Source of the DNA: Cryobacterium gelidum
GTDB lineage: Bacteria; Actinomycetota; Actinomycetes; Actinomycetales; Microbacteriaceae
DNA length: 64,000 bases
NCBI RefSeq assembly: GCF_004403985.1
Contig: NZ_SOHL01000008.1
Span: 62,001-126,000, forward strand
Reading direction: 5' to 3'
The notes under the pieces were generated by a model. It saw only the letters and a program-made list of their open reading frames with translations. It was not told the DNA's origin and made no database searches. Below, one piece after another: positions 1 to 8,755 of this stretch (position 1 is its first letter; the number at the start of each line of letters is the position of its first letter). A program made the position numbers and the translations under genes.

Positions 1-426
1 ACCGAGATCGGTCTCGGTGAAGGTGCGGCCGCGCGGGCCGAACCGTGGCTGGCCCAGGCACTGGCCGATAAGCGCAAGATCATGGGTTTCGGGCACCGCG
101 TCTACAAGAGCGGCGACTCGCGCGTCCCGACGATGCGTACCGCGCTTGTCACCCTGGTCGACCACTACCAGAAGCCGGAACTGCTCGAACTGTACGAAGC
201 CCTCGAAACGGCGATGACGACGCGCAAGGCGATTCTGCCCAACCTCGACTACCCGTCGGGCCCCGCCTATCACCTGATGGGCTTCGATACCCTCACCTTC
301 ACGCCGATCTTCGTCGCGGCGCGGATCACCGGTTGGACCGCACACATCATGGAGCAGAAGAAGAGCAACGCCCTCATTCGCCCGTTGTCGGCCTACAACG
401 GCGTCGACCAGCGTCAGGTTCCGTAG
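1..426 (+). CDS. prpC: 2-methylcitrate synthase / citrate synthase (3' end, partial)
   Basis: The gene is cut by the left edge; 141 C-terminal codons remain in frame 1. Citrate-synthase-fold enzymes condense an acyl-CoA with oxaloacetate; PrpC prefers propionyl-CoA in the methylcitrate cycle. Visible family landmarks are MGFGHRVYKSGDSRVPTM, which carries the oxaloacetate-binding His and Arg, then NLDYPSGPAYHLMGF and the C-terminal RITGWTAHIMEQ and RPLSAYNG. This wording matches actinobacterial PrpC/type II citrate synthases better than the large GltA form. A strong hairpin follows 10 bases after the stop, so this is probably the last gene of a prp operon lying to the left. Whether the substrate is propionyl- or acetyl-CoA cannot be settled from the fragment. 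Confidence 0.9.
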   Translation, partial: TEIGLGEGAAARAEPWLAQALADKRKIMGFGHRVYKSGDSRVPTMRTALVTLVDHYQKPELLELYEALETAMTTRKAILPNLDYPSGPAYHLMGFDTLTFTPIFVAARITGWTAHIMEQKKSNALIRPLSAYNGVDQRQVP

Positions 427-435
427 CATTTTCTT

Positions 436-479
436 GAAGCGGATGCCCCGCTGCCCGTTGGCAGCGCGGCATCCGCTTC
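436..479 (+). terminator. Rho-independent-type terminator hairpin after prpC
   Basis: A 20-bp inverted repeat with one mismatch (436-455 pairing with 460-479) closes a 4-base loop (CGTT). The stem starts with GAAGCGGATGCC and ends with GGCATCCGCTTC. No clear T-run follows, as is common in high-GC actinobacteria. It separates prpC from the next operon, whose start lies 31 bases downstream. Confidence 0.8.
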
Positions 480-510
480 GTGCGCGCTCAGACATAGCTA
501 GCATTGACGG

Positions 511-1074
511 ATGACACTAGATGCCCAGGATGCGCCCACTCCGCTCGTGATTGACCGCGAAATTCTGCAGTGGACCGACTTCGCCGCGGCGTCGCGCGAG
601 CTGGCGACTCACGTGCGGGGCAGTGGCTTTCACCCCGATGTGGTGATCGCCATCGCCCGTGGCGGCCTGCTGCTGGCCGGCGCCGTGTCGTATGCGCTCG
701 GCACCAAGAACTGCGGCAGCATCAACGTGGAGTTCTACACCGGCATCGACGAACGTCTGCCCGAGCCCGTGCTGTCGGCCCCGATGCTCGACGCTCCGGC
801 CCTCGCCGGTAAGCGGGTGCTGCTCGTCGATGACGTTTCCGACTCTGGCCACACGCTTGCGCTCGTGCTGCGTCTGCTCGGCGAGACCGCGCTGGAGGTA
901 CGCACCGCGACGCTCTACACCAAGCCGCGCACCGTACTCGTGCCCGATTTCACCTGGCGCGAAACCGACAAGTGGATCGTGTTTCCGTGGTCGGTGCTGC
1001 CGCCGGTTGCGGGCGCCCCCGCAAGCAGCGCGCCGCAAGCGCTCGCCGCAGCGACGGCCGAGGTCGCCGCGTGA
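511..1074 (+). CDS. Phosphoribosyltransferase (type I PRTase fold)
   Basis: The 187-aa protein has the PRPP-binding loop RVLLVDDVSDSGHTL (about residues 104-118) with the two adjacent acidic residues of type I phosphoribosyltransferases. The upstream VVIAIARGGLLLAG is the usual PPi-loop region of hypoxanthine/xanthine-type family members. A purine or nucleobase salvage substrate is likely by family, but the hood region that sets specificity does not identify it. The C-terminus ends in an Ala-rich tail. The stop overlaps the GTG start of the next gene by 4 bases (GTGA), so the two are translationally coupled. This gene opens a four-gene operon with the S51-like protein, ung and a GNAT enzyme. 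Confidence 0.85.
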   Translation: MTLDAQDAPTPLVIDREILQWTDFAAASRELATHVRGSGFHPDVVIAIARGGLLLAGAVSYALGTKNCGSINVEFYTGIDERLPEPVLSAPMLDAPALAGKRVLLVDDVSDSGHTLALVLRLLGETALEVRTATLYTKPRTVLVPDFTWRETDKWIVFPWSVLPPVAGAPASSAPQALAAATAEVAA

Positions 1075-1778
1075 GCGTGCACCTGGTCGGCGGTGGGGGA
1101 GACCCCGCGCACGACGCCGCGGTGTTCACAACGTTCCTGTCCGAGGTGACGTCGCGGGCCTCCCTGGCCGGCCGCGATGAACCAATTGTCGCGATCGTCA
1201 CCGTGGGCCCCGGCAGCGCACACGCCGAGGAACTGGCCCAGTCGCTCGGCGATAACGTGCAGACCCGCCGCAGCACGCTCGCTCCGGGTGATACCGCCGC
1301 CCTCACGGCGATTTCCACCGTCGACGGCATCATCATCGGCGGCGGGGTGACGCCCGACTACCTCGCCGCTCTGCTGCCGATTGCCGACGAGATCCGCCGC
1401 CAGGTGTCGAGTGGTGTGCCCTACCTCGGCTTCTCGGCCGGCGCCATGATCGCGGCCGAACGTGCCCTCATTGGCGGCTGGCGCATCGGCGGCGTCGAGG
1501 TCACGCCGGAACACGTCTCGGAGGGCCTCGATGAAATCACCCTGGCCCAGGGGATCGGCCTGCTCGACGTCACGGTCGATGTGCACGCTGCCCAGTCCGG
1601 CAGCCTGTCGCGACTGATCGCAGCGACCGAGGCGGGCCTGATCGACGGCGGCCTGGCCATCGACGAGAATACCGTGCTCGTGATCGGCGAGGGCGCGCTC
1701 GGTGTGCTCGGAGCCGGCAGCGTCTGGCGGGTCAGTCAGGCCGACGGTGGCGTTCTCGTGAGTACCATCGGCGCCTGA
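1071..1778 (+). CDS. Peptidase S51 / cyanophycinase-like protein (class-I glutamine amidotransferase fold)
   Basis: The start is GTG at 1071, which gives a 4-base overlap with the phosphoribosyltransferase stop; the frame stays open upstream but only over that gene. The 235-aa product has HLVGGGGDP near the N-terminus, [17 protein letters not shown], and the nucleophile elbow [16 protein letters not shown] with Ser in G-F-S-A-G, the pattern of S51 peptidases (PepE, cyanophycinase). [11 protein letters not shown] later in the chain is the usual position of the catalytic His. These enzymes hydrolyse Asp-dipeptides or related bonds in the cytoplasm. The true substrate is unknown. Coupling to a PRTase rather than to cyanophycin synthetase argues against cyanophycin. 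Confidence 0.78.
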   Translation: MSVHLVGGGGDPAHDAAVFTTFLSEVTSRASLAGRDEPIVAIVTVGPGSAHAEELAQSLGDNVQTRRSTLAPGDTAALTAISTVDGIIIGGGVTPDYLAALLPIADEIRRQVSSGVPYLGFSAGAMIAAERALIGGWRIGGVEVTPEHVSEGLDEITLAQGIGLLDVTVDVHAAQSGSLSRLIAATEAGLIDGGLAIDENTVLVIGEGALGVLGAGSVWRVSQADGGVLVSTIGA

Positions 1779-1785
1779 CCCGCTC

Positions 1786-2508
1786 GTGAACCTCGATGCG
1801 CTCGCGGCGACCGGGCAGATCGACCCGGGCTGGGCGCGAGCGCTCGCCCCCGTGGCCGATGACCTGGCCCGAGTGGCCGATTTTCTGGCGGGCGAACGGG
1901 CGGCCGGCCACGTCGTGTTGCCCGCGCCGGAGCACCTGCTGCGCGCGTTTCGGCAACCGTTCGATGCCGTGCGGGTGCTCATCGTCGGACAGGACCCGTA
2001 CCCGACGCCGGGGCATCCGATCGGTTTGGCCTTTGCCGTAAACGCCGACGTGCGGCCGGTGCCGCGGAGCCTGGGCAACATCTACACCGAGCTCGGGGCC
2101 GACCTGGGCCTGCCGCGCCCCGAGCACGGCGACCTCTCGGCGTGGTCCGACCAGGGGGTATTGCTGCTCAACCGGGTGCTCAGCGTGCGGGCCGGCGCGG
2201 CCGGATCGCATCGCCGCCACGGCTGGGAAAGCGTGACCGATCAGGCGATCCGTGCTCTCGTGCGGCGGCGGCATCCGCTCGTCGCGATTTTGTGGGGCAA
2301 GGATGCCGGCGCGCTTCGGCCCCTGCTCGGCGACACGCCCGTCATCGAATCGGCGCACCCGAGCCCCCTCTCAGCCCGCCGCGGCTTTTTCGGCTCCCGG
2401 CCGTTCAGCAGCGCCAACCGGCTGCTCACCGTGCAGGGGGCGGCATCGGTGCAGTGGGCTCTTCCGGTAATCTGGAACCAACCAGAAAGGGGAGTGCCCG
2501 GTGCTTGA
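1786..2508 (+). CDS. ung: Uracil-DNA glycosylase (family 1)
   Basis: This 240-aa enzyme excises uracil from DNA as the first step of base-excision repair. Motif A is [17 protein letters not shown], containing the water-activating Asp and the Tyr that blocks thymine. Motif B is [17 protein letters not shown], with the catalytic His and the Leu/Arg intercalation loop. [17 protein letters not shown] in between is also typical of Ung. The start is GTG at 1786, 7 bases after the previous stop. The stop overlaps the start of the GNAT gene by 8 bases. Length is normal for the family. Confidence 0.95.
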   Translation: MNLDALAATGQIDPGWARALAPVADDLARVADFLAGERAAGHVVLPAPEHLLRAFRQPFDAVRVLIVGQDPYPTPGHPIGLAFAVNADVRPVPRSLGNIYTELGADLGLPRPEHGDLSAWSDQGVLLLNRVLSVRAGAAGSHRRHGWESVTDQAIRALVRRRHPLVAILWGKDAGALRPLLGDTPVIESAHPSPLSARRGFFGSRPFSSANRLLTVQGAASVQWALPVIWNQPERGVPGA

Positions 2509-3079
2509 GGAAGAATACGAGACTCGTCGTCGGCTGCCCCGCCATCTGCGGCCGGAAGTCGCGGTCGAGGCACCGTTCGAATACACGTTGCGCGAGGTTC
2601 GCGCCACGGACCTGCCGCACATTCGCGAGATCTACAACTACTACGTCGCCAACAGCACCGTCACCTTTGACGAAGATGCAATGACGCTCACCGAGTGGCG
2701 CGACAAGTTCTACTACCTGAACAAGCAGGGCATGCCGTTCATCGTCGCCGTCTCGCCGGCCGGTCAGATTCTCGGGTATGCCCTGGTCAGCCCGTGGAAG
2801 CAGAAGAAGGCCTACCGATTCACGGTCGAGAATTCGATCTACCTCGGCGCAGCGTCGACTGGTAAAGGTCTTGGCCGCGAGCTGCTCGGCGAGCTGATCA
2901 AACGGTCCAAGGCCGCTGGTCTGAAAGAGATCATCGCCGTCATCGCCGACCAGGGAGCGGATGCCTCGATCAAGCTGCACCGCGACTTCGGCTTCGACGA
3001 GATCGGCCGCATGGGCAAGGTCGGGTTCAAGTTCGAGCGCTGGCTCGGCACGATTCTGCTGCAAAAAAGCCTGAAGTAG
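2501..3079 (+). CDS. GNAT N-acetyltransferase (phosphinothricin-acetyltransferase-like)
   Basis: The GTG start at 2501 follows an AGAAAGGGGA ribosome-binding site about 7 bases upstream and lies inside the end of ung. The 192-aa protein begins with an approximately 25-residue Arg/Glu-rich extension, then a GNAT domain: [20 protein letters not shown] (the Pat/Bar N-terminal signature), [11 protein letters not shown] in strand 4, and the acetyl-CoA loop [15 protein letters not shown] (R/Q-x-x-G-x-G/A type). [18 protein letters not shown] is the usual strand 7 region. It should transfer acetyl groups from acetyl-CoA to a small amine; the natural substrate is unknown. A role in DNA repair with Ung is not implied by its sequence. 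Confidence 0.85.
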   Translation: MLEEEYETRRRLPRHLRPEVAVEAPFEYTLREVRATDLPHIREIYNYYVANSTVTFDEDAMTLTEWRDKFYYLNKQGMPFIVAVSPAGQILGYALVSPWKQKKAYRFTVENSIYLGAASTGKGLGRELLGELIKRSKAAGLKEIIAVIADQGADASIKLHRDFGFDEIGRMGKVGFKFERWLGTILLQKSLK

Positions 3080-3185
3080 CGCCGCCGCGCCGGCGTGCGT
3101 GCCCAGCAATCTGTGCACCCCGACCCACGCTGCACAAGAACGCCCGTGGGCGCCACAGGAGCACGTGAGCACGTTCCGCCGTCGA

Positions 3186-3839
3186 TTACCGTTCGACGTC
3201 GACCCATTCGTGGCCGAGGGCCTCCAGTTCTGCGGTTCCGGCTGTTACCCGGGCGACGATCGCGGCGAGCCGCGTCGCGTCGTCATCAGCAATCTTCAGC
3301 ACCGCGTCGAGCCCATAATGCGTACCCAGGATGAGCACTCCGCGCTGGCGCAACTCGGCCTCGATGCGACCGGCATCCGCGTGGGGCAGGGCAAGCGTGA
3401 ACAGTTCACGGCGTGCGCGCTCCACCACCAGTCCCAGGGACTGGGCCGCGTCGATCGCGGTGAGAACAGCCTCGGAGTAGGCGCGCACCAGGCCGCCAGC
3501 ACCGAGAAGCGTGCCACCGAAGTAGCGGGTGACGACGGCCACGCAGTCGACGAAACCGCGCCCGGACAGCGCTTCGAGCATGGGTCGCCCCGCAGTTCCT
3601 GACGGTTCACCGTCGTCATTCGCCCGACGAACCTGATCGGGAGCGCCGGATGACCCGAGCACGAATGCCGAGCAGTGGTGGCGAGCGCCCCAGTGCGCCT
3701 TACGTGCGTCGTCGATCGCAGCGCGCGCGGCATCCTCTGTCTCGGTCCTGACCAGGCGGCACAGAAATCTGGATCGCTTCACTTCGATCTCGGCATCAAC
3801 ACGGCTGCCGACGCCGCCATGCAAAGTGAGATCGGGCAT
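3186..3839 (-). CDS. YigZ / IMPACT family protein (UPF0029)
   Basis: The 217-aa protein (from ATG at 3839; an in-frame start 18 bases earlier is possible) has the UPF0029 domain: IEVKRSRFLCRL, then AHWGARHHCSAFVLG, DDGEPSGTAGRPML and VVTRYFGGTLLGAGGLVRAY. These are diagnostic for the YigZ/IMPACT family. A C-terminal DUF1949-like ferredoxin-fold half follows. The family is linked to translation stress control in eukaryotes; the bacterial role is not established. It lies convergent to the GNAT gene, with 106 bp between the two stops. Confidence 0.9.
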   Translation of the reverse strand: MPDLTLHGGVGSRVDAEIEVKRSRFLCRLVRTETEDAARAAIDDARKAHWGARHHCSAFVLGSSGAPDQVRRANDDGEPSGTAGRPMLEALSGRGFVDCVAVVTRYFGGTLLGAGGLVRAYSEAVLTAIDAAQSLGLVVERARRELFTLALPHADAGRIEAELRQRGVLILGTHYGLDAVLKIADDDATRLAAIVARVTAGTAELEALGHEWVDVER

Positions 3840-3938
3840 GCGTCCAGTCTCGCGCATCCGCGTGATCGGTGCCCCGTGCAGCAGAAGACCGGCCGGGGCC
3901 GGGGTAGCGATCGGTACCTTCGCCAGGGATGGAGTCCG

Positions 3939-4763
3939 TTACCTGGTGGCGTGTGGCGTGTTCATTCGCCCGACCGCGTTGAGCACGGCGCTCCGGGGGG
4001 AGATGCTGGCCATCCGGGCGAGCAGCGCGTTGCGCGCGCCGACCAGCACGACCGACGGCGTCACCGACCGGTCGAGGGCGGCGAAGGAGGCACGCATGAC
4101 CTCGTCGACGGTCAGCGGCGTGCCCTTCTTGCCGCCGCTGGTCTGGGCGATCTCGAAGAACTCGGTGTCGGCGGGGCCCGGGCAGATCGCGGTGACCTTG
4201 AGGCCGCTCGCGCGGGTCTCGTAGCTGACCGCTTCGGTGTAGCTGAGCACGTAGGCCTTGGTCGCCCCGTAGACCGCCATGCGCGGCACCGGCTGGAACG
4301 CTGCCGTGCTCGCCAGATTCACGAGCGCCGCGGTGTGCGGATGCAGCGAGGCCGTCTCGACCAGATCGGGCAGGAAGGCATGGGTCAGCGCGGTCAGGGC
4401 GTGCACGTTGAGGGCGATCTGCTCCGTCTCCCGTGCCTGGTCGGAGTCGAGAACCGTGCCGAAGGTAGCAAAGCCGGCGTTGTTGACGAGGGTGCCGATG
4501 GTGATCGCCCGCTCGCGCAGGTCGGAGACCAGCTCAGGGACGGCATCCGCTCTGCTGAGATCAAGCGGAATCACGGTGGAGACCGTGCCGTATTGCTCGG
4601 CCAGGTCGACCGCGAGCGCCTCCAGCCGCGCCTGCCGGCGGGCGACGAGCACGAGGTCCGCGCCGCGCTGGGCAAGCTCGTGGGCATATCCGACGCCGAG
4701 TCCGCTCGACGCTCCGGTGATGAGCGCGGTGGTACCGATGGGATTGTACAGAGCGCTCTTCAT
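3939..4763 (-). CDS. Short-chain dehydrogenase/reductase (SDR)
   Basis: This 274-aa classical SDR has the nucleotide-binding loop ALITGASSGLG (TGxxxGxG), the NNAG structural motif (LVNNAGFATFG), Ser in ALVNLASTAAFQ and the catalytic YxxxK pair in MAVYGATKAYVLSY, followed by ICPGPADTEFF. It should be an NAD(P)-dependent oxidoreductase. The ARR after the second strand suggests NADP preference by family rules. The closest pattern is the DltE/YqjQ-like subgroup of roughly 260-280 aa. The substrate is unknown. It is divergent from the amidase gene, with 76 bp shared upstream. Confidence 0.88.
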   Translation of the reverse strand: MKSALYNPIGTTALITGASSGLGVGYAHELAQRGADLVLVARRQARLEALAVDLAEQYGTVSTVIPLDLSRADAVPELVSDLRERAITIGTLVNNAGFATFGTVLDSDQARETEQIALNVHALTALTHAFLPDLVETASLHPHTAALVNLASTAAFQPVPRMAVYGATKAYVLSYTEAVSYETRASGLKVTAICPGPADTEFFEIAQTSGGKKGTPLTVDEVMRASFAALDRSVTPSVVLVGARNALLARMASISPRSAVLNAVGRMNTPHATR

Positions 4764-4839
4764 GGCTCGAGGCTAGCGTTCATGAGTGCGCATGACCTAG
4801 TCGGCTCGCCGCCCGGTCTCGTCGAACTAGGCTCGGGAC

Positions 4840-6270
4840 ATGGCTGACCCACACGAACTGACCGCCCTGGAACAATGGCAGGCCCTGCAGCGCAGCGACA
4901 TCAGCCCGAGCGAGCTCGTAGAGCACTACCTCGCCCGCATCGAAAAGTTCAACCCAGCCCTCGGTGCCTTCGTCACCGTGACCGCGGATGCCGCCCGGGC
5001 GCGGGCTCGACACGTTGAGGAGCGGATGCCGCGTACCGCGCCGATCTGGGGACTTCCGTTCGCCGACAAAGACCTGCACCTGCGCGCCGGGGTGCGGGCC
5101 GGGTTCGGGTCGCGTCTGTTTGCCGGCTATGTGCCCGACGAATCCGATGACCTCGTACAGGCGCTCGATGACGCGGGAGGCGTCAGCCTCGGCAAGACCA
5201 ACACACCCGAATTCGGGCTCGCCTCGTACACCGAAAGCCGCGCCGCCCCGCCAGCCCGCACCCCGTGGAACCTCGCGCTCGGAGCCGGCGGATCCAGCGG
5301 CGGCGCCGCCGTCGCCGTCGCCGCCCGGCTCCTGCCGTTCGCGCCCGGCTCCGACGGCGGCGGGTCGATTCGTATTCCCGCTGCCGCCTGCGGGCTGGTG
5401 GGCCTCAAGCCGAGCCGCGGGCGCGTTCCGGCCGCCTCCGGAATCGACAAGCTGGGCGGCCTCCCGGTTGGCGGTCCGCTGGCCCGCACGGTAGCGGATG
5501 CGGCCCTGCTGCTCGACGCCATGATCGCGCCCAGGGACGGTCACCCCGACCACCACTACGCCCTGCGGGCCCCGGGCGAGCAGACGCCGCTGCTGGCGGC
5601 GGCGGTGCGTGGCGAAGGGCGTTTTCAGCTCGGGGTTATGACCACCTCGGCCTGGGACAACGACTACGAGATTGCGCTCGCACCCGAAGCTGAGGACGCC
5701 CTCTCCCGTGCCGTCGCCGAATTCGCCGCGCTGAACCACGGTCTCGAAGAGACGGCGCTCGTGCCCGACCCGAGTTACGTGCCGGCTTTCCGCACGATCT
5801 GGCAGGCCGGAGCGGCGAGCATCCCCGCCGAGACCGAGGCCGAGATCGACCTGCTCGAGCCGTTGACCCAGTGGCTGCTCGCCCGAGGCCGTGCCCTCAG
5901 CGCGCGCGACCTCGCCGAGGCGCTCGCCGCGCTGACCGCGTTCGAGCGCTCATTCATCCACCAGCTGTCGAGGTTCGATGCCGTACTCACCCCGGCCATG
6001 GCCCTGACGCCGCGCCCGGTCGGTTGGTACGACGCGCACGACGCCGAGGTGAACTTTGCGCAGCAGGTGCAGTACACGCCGTTCACCTCGATGATCAATG
6101 TGAGCGGCCTGCCGGCCATCGTGCTGCCGGTGCATCAGACCGACGACGGCCTGCCGATGGGCGTGCAGCTCATCGGCCGCCCGGGCGGCGAAGCCACCCT
6201 GCTCTCGCTCGGCGCGCAGCTGGAACGCCGCATCCGCTGGCAGGACCGGGTGCCGCCCGAGGCGGCGTAG
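4840..6270 (+). CDS. Amidase (amidase-signature family)
   Basis: The 476-aa enzyme has the complete Ser-cisSer-Lys machinery: Lys in LPFADKDLHLRAG, the cis-Ser in GAGGSSGGAAVAV and the nucleophile Ser in SDGGGSIRIPAAACG, followed by GLVGLKPSRGRV. Such enzymes hydrolyse carboxamides in the cytoplasm. GatA is unlikely because there is no gatB/gatC next to it and the specificity loops differ. Length is normal. The gene stands alone; three bases after its stop a remnant of a membrane transporter begins on the other strand. Confidence 0.9.
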   Translation: MADPHELTALEQWQALQRSDISPSELVEHYLARIEKFNPALGAFVTVTADAARARARHVEERMPRTAPIWGLPFADKDLHLRAGVRAGFGSRLFAGYVPDESDDLVQALDDAGGVSLGKTNTPEFGLASYTESRAAPPARTPWNLALGAGGSSGGAAVAVAARLLPFAPGSDGGGSIRIPAAACGLVGLKPSRGRVPAASGIDKLGGLPVGGPLARTVADAALLLDAMIAPRDGHPDHHYALRAPGEQTPLLAAAVRGEGRFQLGVMTTSAWDNDYEIALAPEAEDALSRAVAEFAALNHGLEETALVPDPSYVPAFRTIWQAGAASIPAETEAEIDLLEPLTQWLLARGRALSARDLAEALAALTAFERSFIHQLSRFDAVLTPAMALTPRPVGWYDAHDAEVNFAQQVQYTPFTSMINVSGLPAIVLPVHQTDDGLPMGVQLIGRPGGEATLLSLGAQLERRIRWQDRVPPEAA

Positions 6271-6272
6271 TT

Positions 6273-6500
6273 CCGGCGGGCGCGAGTGGTCAGAAAGATG
6301 TGGTGGTCCACACCGAGTGCCACGAGGAAGAGAAAGGCGAACAACACGACGTTGGTATCGAACGCGGCAAAGCCGAGCAGATTTTGAAAGATCAGGTTGG
6401 GGGCGCCGCGGCTGGCGAAGAAGGTGCCGAGCACGGTGACAATGAGCAGATCCTTGGTGTCCGCTACCCAAACCAGCCAGATAATCCGTGCCAGAGCGCA
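6273..6500 (-). pseudogene. Remnant of an MMPL/RND-type membrane transporter
   Basis: About 75 codons on the minus strand still read as the conserved C-terminal transmembrane segment of MMPL transporters, ending with LFAFLFLVALGVDHHIFLTTRARR. In intact relatives the matching stretch is typically of the form FLVALGxDYNIFLMTRxR. Upstream of it GAPNLIFQNLLGFAAFDTNVV and a hydrophobic stretch fit the same alignment. Nothing before or after belongs to the family: the fragment stops 3 bases from the amidase stop and at the other end runs into the fur operator. There is no start with a ribosome-binding site. I read it as a deletion relic. Confidence 0.7.
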
Positions 6501-6527
6501 ATTTGTTTTGAGTTAGTCAAAACAAAT
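6501..6527 (+). promoter_or_regulatory. Palindromic operator upstream of fur-catalase
   Basis: A perfect 11-bp inverted repeat, ATTTGTTTTGA / TCAAAACAAAT, is separated by 5 bases (GTTAG) and lies 15-41 bases before the fur start codon. The AT-rich arms stand out from the surrounding high GC. Position and symmetry fit an autoregulatory Fur-family (FurA/CatR/PerR-like) box controlling both fur and the catalase. The identity of the binding protein is inferred. Confidence 0.75.
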
Positions 6528-6541
6528 GTTAGGGTCGAAGC

Positions 6542-7054
6542 ATGACCTTGACCAATGCGAGCGACGACGACGGAGGAATCCGCCTGGCCGCGGCCGACGC
6601 TGGTCTGCTCGAAGTCAGCATCCGCTCGGCCGGTCTCAAAGTGACCGCGCCGCGTCTGGCCGTGCTGCGGGCCCTCACCGATCGGCCGCACTCCAACGCC
6701 GACGCCCTGTTCGGCGCGGTGCGCACCGACCTGCCGGGCACCTCGCTGCAGGCGGTCTACGGCGTACTCGCCTCGTTCACCGCCGCTGGGCTCGTACGCA
6801 AGATCGAACCGGCCGGCTCGCCCGCCCTGTTCGAGCGCCGGGTCGGCGACAACCACCACCACATCGTCTGCACCCGCTGCAGCGTGGTGCACGACGTGGA
6901 CTGCGCCGTCGGCCACGCCCCCTGCCTCACCCCAGCGGATGTGCTCGGCTTCGACGTGCGGGCCGCCGAGGTCATCTACTGGGGCCTCTGCGCACAGTGC
7001 CAGCTCGATACCACGAGCCGCCCCGCCGAGCACACCGATACCATCCATCCCTAA
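6542..7054 (+). CDS. Fur-family transcriptional regulator (FurA/PerR/CatR-like)
   Basis: The 170-aa repressor has a winged helix (residues about 25-95, SAGLKVTAPRLAVLRAL to LQAVYGVLASFTAAGLV) and a metal/dimerisation domain with DNHHHIVCTRC, the usual HHH metal site and first Cys pair, and a second pair CAQC near the C-terminus for structural zinc. Placement directly before a catalase and behind a perfect palindrome matches the actinobacterial furA-katG and catR-catA arrangements, in which the repressor responds to peroxide through metal oxidation. Which metal is sensed is not evident. The gap to katA is 48 bp, so cotranscription is likely. Confidence 0.92.
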   Translation: MTLTNASDDDGGIRLAAADAGLLEVSIRSAGLKVTAPRLAVLRALTDRPHSNADALFGAVRTDLPGTSLQAVYGVLASFTAAGLVRKIEPAGSPALFERRVGDNHHHIVCTRCSVVHDVDCAVGHAPCLTPADVLGFDVRAAEVIYWGLCAQCQLDTTSRPAEHTDTIHP

Positions 7055-7102
7055 TTTTCTCTCCGACCACTTCGCGTTGCTGATGCACTATCAAGGAGCA
7101 CC

Positions 7103-8593
7103 ATGACTAGCAAGCCCACTACCGACCAGACGGGAACTCCCGTCGCCAGCGACGCGCACTCCCTCACCGTTGGCGCCGACGGCGTCACCGCGCTGCACGA
7201 CCGCTACCTGGTCGAGAAACTCGCCCAGTTCAACCGCGAGCGCATTCCGGAGCGCATCGTGCACGCCAAGGGCGGCGGAGCGCACGGCGAGTTCGTCGTC
7301 ACCGGCGACGTCTCGAAGTACACCCGCGCCGCCGTGTTCCAGCCGGGCACGGTCACACCGACCCTGCAGCGTTTCTCCAGCGTTGCCGGCGAGCAGGGCA
7401 GTCCGGACACCTGGCGCGACGTGCGCGGTTTCTCGGTCAAGTTCTACACGACCGAGGGCAACTACGACATCGTCGGTAACAACACCCCGGTCTTCTTCAT
7501 CCGCGACGGCATGAAGTTCCCCGACTTCATCCACTCGCAGAAGCGTCTGCCGGGTACCGGTCTGCGCGACGCGACCATGCAGTGGGACTTCTGGACTCTG
7601 TCCCCGGAGTCAGCCCACCAGGTCACGTACCTCATGGGCGACCGCGGCCTGCCGCGCTCGTGGCGTGAGATGCCCGGCTTCGGTTCGCACACCTACCAGT
7701 GGATCAACGCCGCGGGCGAGCGCTTCTGGGTGAAGTACCACTTCGAATCCAACCAGGGCAACGTCGAGATGGAAGGTTCAGAGGCCGAACTCCTCGCCGG
7801 AGCGGATGCCGACTACTACCGTCGCGACCTGTCCGACGCCATCGCCGCCGGCAACTTCCCGTCGTGGAACGTGTCCGTGCAGGTCATGCCGTACGAGCAG
7901 GGCAACACCTACCGGTTCAACCCGTTCGACGTGACCAAGGTCTGGCCGCACGCCGACTTCCCGTTGATTCCGGTTGGCACCCACACTCTCAACCGCAACC
8001 CGGAGAACTTCTTCGCGGAGATCGAGCAGTCGGCGTTCTCGCCGGCCAACTTCGTTCCCGGCATCGCGGCGAGCCCCGACAAGATGCTCATGGCGCGTAT
8101 CTTCTCCTACCCCGACGCGCAGCGCTACCGCGTGGGTACCAACTTCGCCCAGTTGCCGGTGAACGCGCCGAAGAGCCCGGTGAACAACTATTCGCAGGAT
8201 GGCGCGCAGCGCCACCACTACAACGCACCGAGTGAACCGAACTACGCGCCGAACTCCCTCGGCGGCCCCGTCGCCGACCCGGCCGCTGCCGGCGAGGGCG
8301 CGTGGGAGGGCGACGGAACGCTGCTGCGTGCCGCCGCAACCCTGCGCAGCGAAGACAGCGATTTCGGCCAGGCCGGAACGTTGTACCGCGAGGTCTACGA
8401 CGATGCCGCCAAGGCGCGCCTGCTTGACACCATCACCGGTGCCATCAGCGGCGTGACCCGCGCCGAGGTAACCGAGCGGGCAATCTGGTACTGGACCAGC
8501 GTTGACGCCGACCTCGGTGCGAAGCTGCGCGCGAACCTGGCCGTGTTCGCCGAGGCCGCCGCGGTCGACGCCGAGTACGTCGCCGCGCAGTAG
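7103..8593 (+). CDS. katA: Monofunctional haem catalase
   Basis: The ATG at 7103 has an AAGGAG site 5 bases upstream. The 496-aa protein is a small-subunit catalase that dismutates hydrogen peroxide. Visible landmarks are [15 protein letters not shown] (distal His), the [20 protein letters not shown] substrate channel, [11 protein letters not shown], and the proximal haem signature [14 protein letters not shown] with the Tyr ligand. [19 protein letters not shown] is also diagnostic. No C-terminal flavodoxin-like domain is present, consistent with clade 3 or a related small catalase. It is controlled together with the preceding Fur-family gene and ends at a strong terminator. Confidence 0.97.
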   Translation: MTSKPTTDQTGTPVASDAHSLTVGADGVTALHDRYLVEKLAQFNRERIPERIVHAKGGGAHGEFVVTGDVSKYTRAAVFQPGTVTPTLQRFSSVAGEQGSPDTWRDVRGFSVKFYTTEGNYDIVGNNTPVFFIRDGMKFPDFIHSQKRLPGTGLRDATMQWDFWTLSPESAHQVTYLMGDRGLPRSWREMPGFGSHTYQWINAAGERFWVKYHFESNQGNVEMEGSEAELLAGADADYYRRDLSDAIAAGNFPSWNVSVQVMPYEQGNTYRFNPFDVTKVWPHADFPLIPVGTHTLNRNPENFFAEIEQSAFSPANFVPGIAASPDKMLMARIFSYPDAQRYRVGTNFAQLPVNAPKSPVNNYSQDGAQRHHYNAPSEPNYAPNSLGGPVADPAAAGEGAWEGDGTLLRAAATLRSEDSDFGQAGTLYREVYDDAAKARLLDTITGAISGVTRAEVTERAIWYWTSVDADLGAKLRANLAVFAEAAAVDAEYVAAQ

Positions 8594-8612
8594 CACCAGC
8601 GCACCACGGAAC

Positions 8613-8654
8613 ACAGACACCGCCCGGCCTGCACGCAGGCCGGGCGGTGTCTGT
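8613..8654 (+). terminator. Strong terminator hairpin after katA
   Basis: A perfect 19-bp stem (8613-8631 with 8636-8654) closes the 4-base loop CACG, 19 bases after the catalase stop. There is no T-run; the stem is very GC rich in its loop-proximal half. Confidence 0.9.
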
Positions 8655-8755
8655 TCCGGGTCATGTGCACCCCACGGAGATTGGCGCGGGTCGCCGAGAT
8701 GGGAGACGAATCGGCGTGATCTGGCGAAAATCACCGCAGTTTCGCGCGTACCGAG

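Noticed and set aside
915-2081. Long minus-strand frame opposite the S51-like gene and ung
   Set aside because: It is antisense to genes with clear motifs; no domain or ribosome-binding site.
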